64,000 bases of DNA from Nematostella vectensis (taxonomy: Eukaryota > Cnidaria > Anthozoa > Actiniaria > Edwardsiidae): the NCBI RefSeq assembly GCF_932526225.1, contig NC_064043.1, positions 5,943,501-6,007,500 of the forward strand, in the 5' to 3' direction. The notes below the pieces were generated by a model. It ran no database searches. It was not told the DNA's origin and saw only the letters and a list, made by a program, of their open reading frames with translations. Position numbers and translations under genes: made by a program. The first letter of the stretch is position 1. Every line of letters begins with the position of its first letter. Positions 48,301 to 56,266 of the stretch are shown piece after piece.

Positions 48301-48346
48301 TCCTTCAAAGAAACAAGGAAAGAACAAGAACTGCAGAGTACAGTAG
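39213..48346 (+). CDS. prickle: Prickle (PET + three LIM domains + CaaX tail)
   Basis: Exons 39213-39301 (first ATG 39216), 43667-43850, 45144-45395, 45930-46133 and 46844-48346; 742 residues from ATG 39216, plus any upstream first exon. Order: Cys-rich motif (CNNCGDTC...[17 protein letters not shown]); the Prickle hallmark [22 protein letters not shown] (LPEEKVPYV...[12 protein letters not shown]...RKRDSLGRG); LIM1-LIM3 with all zinc ligands; a ~385-residue Ser/Asn-rich, low-complexity tail; a polybasic end; and the last four residues CRVQ, a CaaX prenylation box. Prickle is a cytoplasmic core planar-cell-polarity protein that works with Vangl and is membrane-anchored by prenylation. Family assignment is secure. 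The N-terminus is not: 39213 is preceded by a strong acceptor (TTGGTGTTTCAG), so at least one upstream exon exists. Confidence 0.93.
39302..43666 (+). other. prickle intron 2, with diverged and recent duplications
   Basis: Two ~150-bp diverged tandem copies lie at about 41320-41590 (shared ATCGTTAG, TGATTAGATGT and ACAACGTTCGAA). Two nearly identical 53-bp copies lie at 43224-43329 (TCTAAAACCTGTCAGGCTA). No exon is seen inside. Confidence 0.6.
43667..43850 (+). CDS. prickle: prickle exon 3, Cys-rich motif part 2 and hallmark linker
   Basis: Acceptor CTCCACTAG, donor GTAAAT; 184 nt. Encodes [13 protein letters not shown] and [19 protein letters not shown], ending in phase 0 after GPEQ. Confidence 0.92.
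43851..45143 (+). other. prickle intron 3
   Basis: AT-rich, with a poly-C run near 45009; no other feature seen. Confidence 0.5.
45144..45395 (+). CDS. prickle: prickle exon 4, PET domain
   Basis: Acceptor ACTTTCAG, donor GTAGGG; 84 codons, phase 0 at both ends. A typical Prickle PET domain with LPEEKVPYV and [11 protein letters not shown]. Confidence 0.94.
45930..46133 (+). CDS. prickle: prickle exon 5, LIM1
   Basis: Acceptor CTTGGTAG, donor GTATGT; 68 codons, phase 0 at both ends. Starts CGECVTAG and ends at CAACDE. Confidence 0.94.
46844..48346 (+). CDS. prickle: prickle exon 6, LIM2-LIM3, tail and CaaX
   Basis: Acceptor ATTTTCAG; 500 codons plus TAG. LIM2 begins [19 protein letters not shown]3 ends EIYCSPDC. 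The tail contains two near-identical [16 protein letters not shown] units (~47690-47740), a [15 protein letters not shown] stretch and a basic end [12 protein letters not shown]. Confidence 0.94.
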   Translation: MIFAEQCTEAEDSCWHVQHFCCFECDCPLGGMRYVMRDNKPYCCHCFESLYAEFCDSCGEPIEPDASQMAHNGQHWHATNECFSCCTCGKALLGLPFLPKSGEIYCSPDCSNGIPPMTFEQAPNRPLPRRLQKPSIPESYTSGLDTMDSDKHTSNVGSEKFRSYESNASDFKHHQDSPFTRPSQKNVISTLETQDRLSGTMFGIIETPSYGSDGFDSVSVQDGNCEQQYFTKNEEGHSSGVASSDNGSRTQDDHAIKPYKVIAYPNTGNTEFVKAIPIEDGESHDSNYGTIESRDSNYGTESSSVNEDLQRPSSQCSSSNNSKCAGLLKPQENSKQRSKPKHNYIMSDVEYEDYGSSCSSRTQTYRQNLLQQPISRSLECLPLRPVVDQPFLRNHRLTASGTHINGGRIPRDGRHSKAAHQRSRSTGNNRDNKSKENNIKKPVQLPWEDPFANPVDKTRQVKPVRRPRIAYVDVIDCKPKLPSKTTPSKKQGKNKNCRVQ

Positions 48347-48792
48347 AGTACAATAACTTAAGTTACATGTATTGGAGAGTATCAATGGAGGGAACCTTAA
48401 CAGAACTAAATCATGAAGCTTTTGCTGCTCTTTAGGAAGTACTTTTCTGAAAGCTTTATTTTTTTAAACATTTTAGTCTTCTCCATTGTATGAAGAAACT
48501 TGAAATGACAAACAAGTTGTAAAAGAATCACAGTATTTGAAAAACAGGTACTCAATGAAAGGTCCTTGAGTAGTGGCTATTTTTTTTGTTCTTGCTAGAA
48601 GCATTCATGTGCACGTGCAAAATGTTCTCAAGTTGAAATTGGACAAAGTTTAGATGCTTATAAATAGCTATTCTGCATAAGCTTTCTTGGACTAAATTAA
48701 ATGTTTTATTAATTGATGGTGATATTATTAGTGTTTTATATGTTTGGTGTCCTATATATACCAACAAATGCAATATAGCATATTTAAATGAG

Positions 48793-48798
48793 AATAAA
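48793..48798 (+). terminator. prickle: prickle polyadenylation signal
   Basis: AATAAA 447 bp after the stop, followed by a T-rich stretch; a plausible 3' end. Confidence 0.6.
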
Positions 48799-51418
48799 CT
48801 TTTTTTTATTGCAATTGTTGTCCGTCTTATTACAGAGGATTGACTTTAGTAATTTTTGATAACTAACGTTATTCTACAAGTATTCCTCATTTCTTTCCCT
48901 GTAGGATTTCAAATATTGCCATCCCATTGTCCCTCCAGACAATTTTTTTTATAGCATTGAGAGCATTCTTAAAAGGTTAATGTCCCTAACCATCTCCTTC
49001 CCTGCAATTTTTAATGAAGTGCTCAGAAAATAGAGAAGTTAGAGTATCATCATGAAGTGAAAAAGTATTTCCTTTTTGGGAAACAGCCTGGTTATTGATA
49101 TATGGTTCTGGCACTTTTATTCATCACCATTTTTTATGGTAATAAGCCAACTCGATTGCAAAACTAATGCAATTTTGATAATATATCTATTCACTCTTTG
49201 CGTTGTGATGACATTTTTTAAATAGGTGTATAACCCCTCATTCCCACACTGCTAAATACCACAGGTAACCCAAGGACCCAGTTTGTATTCTAGTATGCAG
49301 GAGAATTTGTATCGTGATGAAAGAATGTCGTCTCTTTGGCATCTCTCCTGAGTATTATGGGCCCATTTTACTCGTTTTCCGATTGCTTGGGTCACCTGTG
49401 CTAAATAAAGGTCGCAGTTCCCTCAAAAGTATATATTCGTCAAGGCAACTTGAGAGGTCCCTGCTAGAAGAGCCTTTTTTCTCTGTATTTCGCTGAATTA
49501 TCGCCAGTCCGATAGAACAGAAACACGATATACTGCTAGTAGGAAAACCAAGTATTTGGCAAAACCTTGCTGTAAATGCGTGTCTCAACAACAGCCCAAA
49601 AATAAAATACACAAACCTTTTTCTGCGCTTTTCACGGGAGGTTGCAGGAATCTTGTTATGAAAAAAAAAGCTTGGTGCGCAAGGCGCGCGGGAAAACCAG
49701 AAACGTCAGCGGAGGTTATCCAAATCCAGCTAAAACTAAATGGTTCATTAAAGTAGTCGTACTCTGTCGATGGAGAAAATGGAGAAAAAAAGCGACAACA
49801 GATGGAACAGAGAGGGATTTCCTAGTAATGTGTTCTGCATAACTTTATCTTGTTAGTTAGTGATTCGGTTGTTCGGCGCGCGGGCGATCATCCGGGAATC
49901 TCAGGCTTTTTGGCGGGAAAACAATTTACGCGCGCAGTTTAGTCTGGAATTTTTTTTCCCAGCAACAGCCTTCAAGATGTCACCACACCCTTATCTAAAA
50001 GAAAAACAGATTTCTAGTCGTGAAGACATGCTACGTGTTTGAATGATTCAGCAGGCTTCAACGAGTTTACTAAAAAAAATGGTAAAGTTAACTACAAATT
50101 GGGTGAGGTTTATTATAAAATAGGTCGAGTTTATTACATGGGTCATGTTTTTACAAATTGGGTCATGTTTATTACAAAATGGGTCAAGTTTATTACAAAA
50201 TGGGTCGAGTTTACTACAAAATAGGTCAAGTTAACTACATAAATTGGGTGAGGTTTATTATAAAATAGGCCGAGTTTATTACAAAATGGGTCGAGTTTAT
50301 TACAACATGGGTCATGTTTTTACAAAATCGTTCAAATTTATTACAAAATGGGTCGAGTTTATTACAAAATCGATCAAAAATATTACAAAACGAGTCAGAT
50401 TTATAACAGATAAGGTCATGTCTATTACAAAATGGATCGAGTTTATTGCAAAAAATGTTAAGTGTATTGCATAATGGGTCACGTTTTACGCCCTTCACAA
50501 CCACAACTATGGCTAAATAAGCGCACCACGCAGGCAGTTCCCAAATCTATATATCAATATTTAACAAAATGCACCATAAACTGAAATTCGTCTCTGCCAA
50601 ATGTTCGTCTTTAACAAGACTTCTTCAGGGCAGACTCTCTTCTGGTTTACGATCGCGACTATTTGGGCCTTTTGTATTGATTCAACATTTAACAAAGCAA
50701 AATTTCTTGATACTTTGTCTTTTTAATTTAATAATTGAAGAACAATATTCTACACATAATTGTACTCATTTAGTATTCCAACCACCCTGTGGCATATTTG
50801 GTTTTCTCTGAAGAAGCCATAAGATACTTTCCAAGTATAAGTTATCTACGAAAGCTACAACACAATTACGTAAAAGCTACAAATGTCAACTATGGTATAA
50901 TAATGTCAACTATTCCTAACAAAAATAACGTCTTTACAAGCTTCATGCAATCCTAGATAATTTTATTTGTAGTCTATTAACAGTAAATATATCATTAAGA
51001 CAGTAAAAACTTGTTTTACCTCAACACCTTCTTAATACGAGATAATACATTTTCTTCTGTCCCTAATACTCGAAATGAGGTTATCAATTTGAATTGTAAA
51101 CATTTTTTTTCTAGAGTTCTATCCACTCGGTGTATATTCGTCTTTAATTTAGAACTCTTAAAAAAGCTAGCAATGAATAGGACAACATTTGTCCTGTACT
51201 GAAATTCTCCGCTTCAAAGGTCTAGTCGCTTAGTTTTCTCACTATAAAGGAAAGCATTTTTATCTTTCTAATAATATCTAAAATCGTTGCTCTGTGGCAT
51301 GAACTTTCAATGCCTAGAATATCCTAAAGAGAATATCTGGAGCCTCACCAATAAAAACAAAGGGAAAGCATGCAACGTGGTATCCCGCGGGGGTCGTTCC
51401 TCTGACCTCCAGCAACAG
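48799..51418. other. intergenic between convergent prickle and Limpet-type genes
   Basis: No exon supported. Apart from the ~21-bp minisatellite at 50095-50480 the sequence is AT-rich and unremarkable. Confidence 0.5.
50095..50480. repeat. ~20-22 bp minisatellite
   Basis: About 18 variant copies of GGGTCGAGTTTATTACAAAAT, with shorter variants using GTCATGTTT. Open frames across it on both strands are repeat artefacts. Confidence 0.9.
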
Positions 51419-51424
51419 TTTATT
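51419..51424 (-). terminator. Lmpt: possible Lmpt polyadenylation signal
   Basis: AATAAA on the minus strand only 27 bp after the stop. It would give a very short 3' UTR; another copy at ~50961 is also possible. Confidence 0.3.
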
Positions 51425-51451
51425 TCGAAGATGGGTACTCTAAAAGAATCC

Positions 51452-51802
51452 TTAATCGTCATCGCATGGTAAGCAGATTTTCTCTCCGTCTCGAATGCGG
51501 AATTTCTCGCCCGCCAAAGGTTTGTTGCATTTGCAACACGTGAAGCACTCTCGGTGGAAGTACTTCTCGTCGTACGCCACGAACTTGGTGTTGCCCTCGA
51601 TAAGGTTGTGACAGGCCCCGCAGCGTTTGGCGTATCGTTCTCGGTAGCAGTTCTGACACACGTTGCGGCCTTCTTGCTTGGTGAAGGGGCTCCCTGCGAG
51701 CGGCTTGTCGCAGTGATGGCACGTGAAACACTCGCTGTGGTACGTACTACCGGCGTGCTGCACGGACGAAGTCTTGATTACTTGGTTACACTTGACGCAT
51801 AC
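51452..51802 (-). CDS. Lmpt: Lmpt LIM5-LIM6 exon and stop
   Basis: Acceptor GTCAATAG; 116 codons plus TAA. LIM5 starts CVKCNQV; LIM6 ends EKICLPCDDD just before the stop, as usual for FHL-type C-termini. Confidence 0.93.
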   Translation of the reverse strand, partial: VCVKCNQVIKTSSVQHAGSTYHSECFTCHHCDKPLAGSPFTKQEGRNVCQNCYRERYAKRCGACHNLIEGNTKFVAYDEKYFHRECFTCCKCNKPLAGEKFRIRDGEKICLPCDDD

Positions 51803-54800
51803 CTATTGACAACGAAAAGGAAATTGTGAGCGTGTGTTGACGCAGCACAGGCCAATCCAGGAACTCTGAAGGGAGGTTAAGGGGTTGCGCATCTCTAAGA
51901 AATTTGCACAAACAACGTAAATGATCGTCCTAAATCAAGAGTGGGCGCCCATTAAAGCAGGTTTTTCCCAATTCAAACTTTTGCTTCGTATGCAGTGCCT
52001 TCTTCTTTCGTAACACTTAAACAAGCCTTAATATAAGAGAAGAAAGAGTATGTGAGGATAATAGGGTATAGCACAGACCTAGCTAAGACCTCGGCAGGAA
52101 AAGAAAGTATCGGGACACAGATAATACAACGAAGCGCGAGCTAATCTGTATTTCCACGAAAGCAGTCTACAAATTACAGACAATATATAGCCTTTTGCGA
52201 CAGCGCCAACATTGTTTGGGGGGAGACGTTTCCTAAAACCAAAAATAAGCGTAGAGTGTTTTCTATCAAGCCCGGGAAAGATTCCCATAAAGCTGCCAAA
52301 AAGTGTTTTTTTTATTGAACATATTACCTTGGCAAACTTGGAATCAAAGCAGTTGTTACAAAGGCGACGTTCGTCCCTTCGTATAAACTGCTTGCTGCCG
52401 ATTGGTTGCTTGCACTCGTCACAGATAAAGCACTTGTCGTGGAATGTCTTGCTCTGATACCCAACCTTCTTCTCCCCCGGTGCGAAGTCACCGTTGCAAG
52501 CGGCACACACTTTGGATGGGTTGATTCCGCGGCAGCCATGGCAGATCAGTTTTTCGTCTTTGAGCGTGAAGCCTTCGTTCATCTAAGGACAAAAAGTGAA
52601 GTAAATCACCGATATAACAATTCAGGAAGCATAGATAGATTTATATTTTATTGGAACTTTCTAAAGGTTCACATCATTAAAAACTACGGATACGTTACCT
52701 AAACATATTAAAAATGTTGTTATGGAAGGGGGGAGGGGGGTCTTCTTGCTCTTTCCTGTACACTGGCGTAAAAACACTGTTCATTGTGCAAAACGCTACA
52801 CACAATTTCCAAGTGCGCAAGACTTTGCGCGTTTATATCAAAAGTATCCTACCTTTCCTACTAAAAATTTAAAAGCCAATTAATAAAATGTCAATGAAAA
52901 CAATGCTATAAATACGTCGGAATCCAAACAACTCGAGTTTGGATAACCCGAACTATCCCTCAATGCCCAAGATATTGTTTTTGAGTTATCTCGCCGATAC
53001 TTAGTACATTACTTCCCCGAGTATCTCTCAGTGCCACATATACTATTTTATCTCGCCGATAACTCGAACCTTACTTCCTCGAGTAAACGGAGTTCCACTG
53101 AATAACTAAGATGACATAAATTTTCGCATATATGACGTCATATCACGTGACGTACCAACTGCTTGCTGCATTGCGAACACTTGAAGCATCCCTCGTGCCA
53201 GTGCTTGCTGCGCACGTCTACGTCCTTGGAGCCTGGGCCGATCGGTTCCCCGCACGCTTCGCATCTATTCGCGAAGTTCTCGTCGTAACATCGGAAGCAC
53301 GACGGACTGCCTTCGACCGTCACGAACTTTTGATTAGACAGGGATTCGTCGCAGTAGGAGCAGCACAAGTGGCCTGGGTGCCAGTTCTTCTCTAGCGCTT
53401 GCGAATATTCTCCCACATAGATGAGCTGGGGACAAGACGGAAAAACACATGACGCTTCAAATAAGACCATTTCACGTCTAATAAGGCGAAAGTTTCTCTA
53501 AGTACTTAGTGAGTAATAGCAAACAAAATATTAGTGCGACTTTTTTTTCGTTGATGCGACTTTTTGTTAAGTGTCATTGAAATCTGATCTTTTCGTCCCT
53601 GAGCTGATACATAGCGCAAGAATAATCAAGGAAAAATTATCTTAAAAAGCCAGAATATGGGTATGTGCAGTTCGGCCTCCGTTATTTATGTTATGAAAAT
53701 CAGCCCCTAATATTAGGAACCGATGGCAATTGTAAGAAATTGTGTCTTCTTTCTCTATCTCGAATTGCGCATTTTCCAGATTTTTCAGTCATGTCTGAGT
53801 TGGGTAAATAAATGGCAATTAAAAAAGAGATGATTGTAAACTAAGACTATTGCTGCACTTTTTAGCCTAGGCTCGCTTCTTCGAGTTTATTTCTAGAGAT
53901 TTTGCCTTGTTGACTTTTTTTTTTTAAATTTCGTTACGGTACGTTAGCCTGGTTCCAGAGCCTCCTTTTTCGGTTTAGTGGCTCGTAAGACAACAGGCCG
54001 CTCGTGAGATACACTCTTTTTTTTTATAAGAACGTCTAATTTTCAGTAGGCTGGGCCGTTCTTATTTTTGGGACATTTTAAGGCTGGATATGTTGTTAAC
54101 GATGTCCTTAAATTTCAGTTTATATAAGAACATAATACCCAATGAATTATTAGAAGAGAATTACACTAAAGATCAATAGCAATAATAAGGTTGTTACTAT
54201 GAGCACAATTTTAGAACACATCAGGACTAAAAAAGAAAAGTTTTTTCTGCTATCTGAGCCTCGGCATGTTCTTAGCATGTTCTTAAAATTGGGTGAACTC
54301 TCGGGCTGGACGTTTTTATATAAAAAAAAAAGTTCTTATAAAAAAAGGAGTGTACCAAATCTACTCGCCCCTTAATAAAAACCGTATTCGTGACCTTATA
54401 CATAATCCAAAAGTGCCTGGAGGGGCTATCCGACAACAATGACAGCAAGGTACGGCGCGATTTGTGAGATGTCAAAACGTACCGGCGTACATAAAAGGGG
54501 CCGACAAGCACAATGACACATCAATAACACATGCGTGCATCGGCAGACAGGTTAGCCCTCGATCAAACGCGCGATAGAAGTTTTCATCTTTTTTTTTTAC
54601 AACTAAAACAAGATTATGATTGCTATCAATCCTAAAGAGCATATATACCTATTTCAAAAAACGTTGTCAGTGCGAAACGGCAAATGGCGATTGGCAATAG
54701 GCAGTTCTAGGACCGAAAGGAACAATGGTTCTCATTAAATTTCTACTAAATGCTGAAGAATATGGATAAATCAAACAATTATCCATTAAAGATCATCAAT

Positions 54801-56266
54801 GTATGTCTCTGACATTGCTAGACTTTATTTAACACCTTTAGTTTTACGGATGATTAGTACCCAGAAGCACCGTTCGGGCTTAGAACTGCCATTTACTATT
54901 TGCCATTCGCCATTTGCACTGATAACCTTTTTTGAAATAGGTGTATACGCTCTCAGTCATCCTAGCGTGAAGAACTTACTAATAACTAATAAAAAATGAA
55001 CTTACTTATAGCTAATGAAAAGCATTTAAAACAATATTAGGCTAAGGGTCGGGAGGTTCTATAGAGAATGAAACCGAAACTATTTTTTGACGTTTTGGGG
55101 TACGCACGTATGCATTTTAAAGCTGGTGGGTGGCTAAGTGGCGATGAATAATAATAATAATTTATCAATTTATATTGCGCTATTTTCATATAATGATCAA
55201 AAGCGCATTACAATATAACTAAATGTTGAACTAATATATACAATAAAATTTACAATTATAATCGAAAATAATATGAAACAATAGATTCATAGGACAAATA
55301 TTGAATAAAAAATAAAATAATAAAAATAAAATAAAAATCTCTTTATATTAATGATTATGTGATATCAGGTGTTAAAAGCTAATTTAAAAAGATGAGTCTT
55401 AAGTTGCGCTTTAAAATTTAAGATACTGCAATTGATGGTGCGAAGATTTGCAGGGAGAGCGTTCCATAATGTAGGTGCAGCAACACTAAACGATCTGTCA
55501 CCGAAAGACTTCATCATTTTCCCTGGGGGGTGCATTAAAGAAAGGCCCTCATTTGAGCGCAGTGAATAGCGCGTGATATTCTTAATTCTAATGAGATCAG
55601 TTATGTAACGAGGAGCTAGCCCGTGAAGAGCTTTGAAAGTGATTAGCAAGATTTTAAATTTAACCCGATACCTTACAGGCAACCAATGAACGGTGCATGG
55701 AAACAAGCACGCACAAGCTTGCTAATCAAGTGATGCCCCAATCTAAGACAATCGGCTTATTTAGGGGACGTTCATTGTTCAAATAGGGGAGTGGGATAGG
55801 TGAGAAATTACTCAAATTCTCCAAAATTGATAACGGGGTCTTGAAGACGCCAAAAATTTCATGCCTTGAGATACAGTAAATAAACTTTACACTATTCTGT
55901 GATGCTTACGGTGTTCAAAGGTAAGACTGCAAAGAGTTTTTAACTTCATATTGAACCTCCCCCCCCCCCCCCCCCAGACACACAAACACATCGAAAGTGT
56001 GTCGCTGTCGCCGTTGAAAATCGAAAGTGGTTCCCCAAACTCACCTCCTCGCAACCGGCACATCGAGGCTTAAGCTTCTCACCCCAGTGTCTGCAACAGT
56101 AAATCTCATCGTCCTTCGAACAGTAAATCAGATCGACCAGCAACTCGCCATCCTCTTCACATGTAAAACACTTGACGTGCCAGCAGCTGTCGGGTCCGAG
56201 GCGCTCCGCAAACAATGCCATGTCACCGGGATTTACAGGTCCGTTACATCGCTTGCAAGTCGAGGG
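51452..56266 (-). CDS. Lmpt: Limpet-type PET-LIM protein, six LIM domains (5' part outside window)
   Basis: Four minus-strand exons: 56045-56266 (LIM1), 53156-53425 (LIM2 and most of LIM3), 52328-52582 (end of LIM3, LIM4) and 51452-51802 (LIM5, LIM6, TAA). They give 365 residues and all introns are phase 0. LIM1-LIM2 resemble testin/Prickle LIMs (LLVDLIY, GEKLKPRCAGC); LIM4-LIM6 resemble the FHL family (CFTCHHCDKPLAG, CFTCCKCNKPLAG). Six LIM domains with that mixed character define the invertebrate Limpet/LIMPETin family, which also has an N-terminal PET domain. That PET exon must lie beyond 64000, across the satellite. These proteins are muscle and cytoskeleton LIM adaptors. Oddity: in LIM1 the sixth zinc ligand, normally Cys, is Asp (CFTCEED). 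Confidence 0.88.
52328..52582 (-). CDS. Lmpt: Lmpt LIM3-LIM4 exon
   Basis: Acceptor GTCCTTAG, donor GTAATA; 85 codons, phase 0. Begins MNEGFTLKDEKLICHGC, which completes LIM3, then carries LIM4 to its last residues (DSKFAK). Confidence 0.92.
52925..53102. repeat. pogo/Tigger-like terminal remnant
   Basis: Repeated CTCGCCGATAACTCGAAC / ATAACCCGAACTAT motifs, ending GAGTAAACGGAGTTCCACTG, resemble the ends of pogo/Tigger elements. Related text occurs at 24870-25045. Remnant only. Confidence 0.4.
53156..53425 (-). CDS. Lmpt: Lmpt LIM2-LIM3 exon
   Basis: Acceptor TTGTCCCCAG, donor GTACGT; 90 codons, phase 0. Begins LIYVGEYSQALEKNWH, aligned to the TES exon that begins [16 protein letters not shown]. 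Confidence 0.92.
53434..53795. repeat. dispersed repeat, copy 2, in Lmpt intron
   Basis: The same repeat as at 34690-34920, same orientation, with a longer middle. It starts about 8 bp from the Lmpt LIM2 exon and so includes sequence next to its acceptor. Confidence 0.75.
54012..54355. mobile_element. AT-rich TIR element in Lmpt intron
   Basis: Left end ACACTCTTTTTTTTTATAAG and right end TTCTTATAAAAAAAGGAGTG are inverted. Internal text (TCTAATTTTCAGTAGGCTGG; GTTCTTATTTTTG) matches a fragment in TES intron 1 at ~13985-14106. No coding sequence. Confidence 0.65.
54636..54953. mobile_element. TIR element with ~75-bp inverted ends in Lmpt intron
   Basis: Left AGAGCATATATACCTATTTC ... GCAGTTCTA and right end its diverged complement. 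The core is ~170 bp. Part of the end sequence (GTTGTCAGTGCAAATG, AAATGGCAG) recurs at ~34485-34525. No target duplication seen. Confidence 0.65.
55135..55706 (-). mobile_element. truncated non-LTR retrotransposon (CR1/L2-like), 3' end
   Basis: A 113-codon minus-strand frame (55365-55706) contains HWLPVRYRVKFKILLITFKA, LHGLAPRYITDL, YSLRSN, GDRSFSVAAPTLWNALP and FKAQLKTHLF, the well-known C-terminal end of LINE ORF2 in the CR1/L2/Jockey group. An AT-rich 3' tail runs down to an ATT microsatellite at ~55145. 5'-truncated and dead. Confidence 0.85.
56045..56266 (-). CDS. Lmpt: Lmpt LIM1 exon
   Basis: Acceptor GGCCCAG, donor GTGAGT; 74 codons, phase 0 at both ends. Begins PSTCKRCNGPV and ends CAGCEE, matching the ends of the LIM1 exons of TES and prickle. 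Confidence 0.9.

Noticed and set aside
50039..50504. Tyr/Ile-rich repeat peptides on both strands
   Set aside because: Both are the ~21-bp minisatellite in translation.
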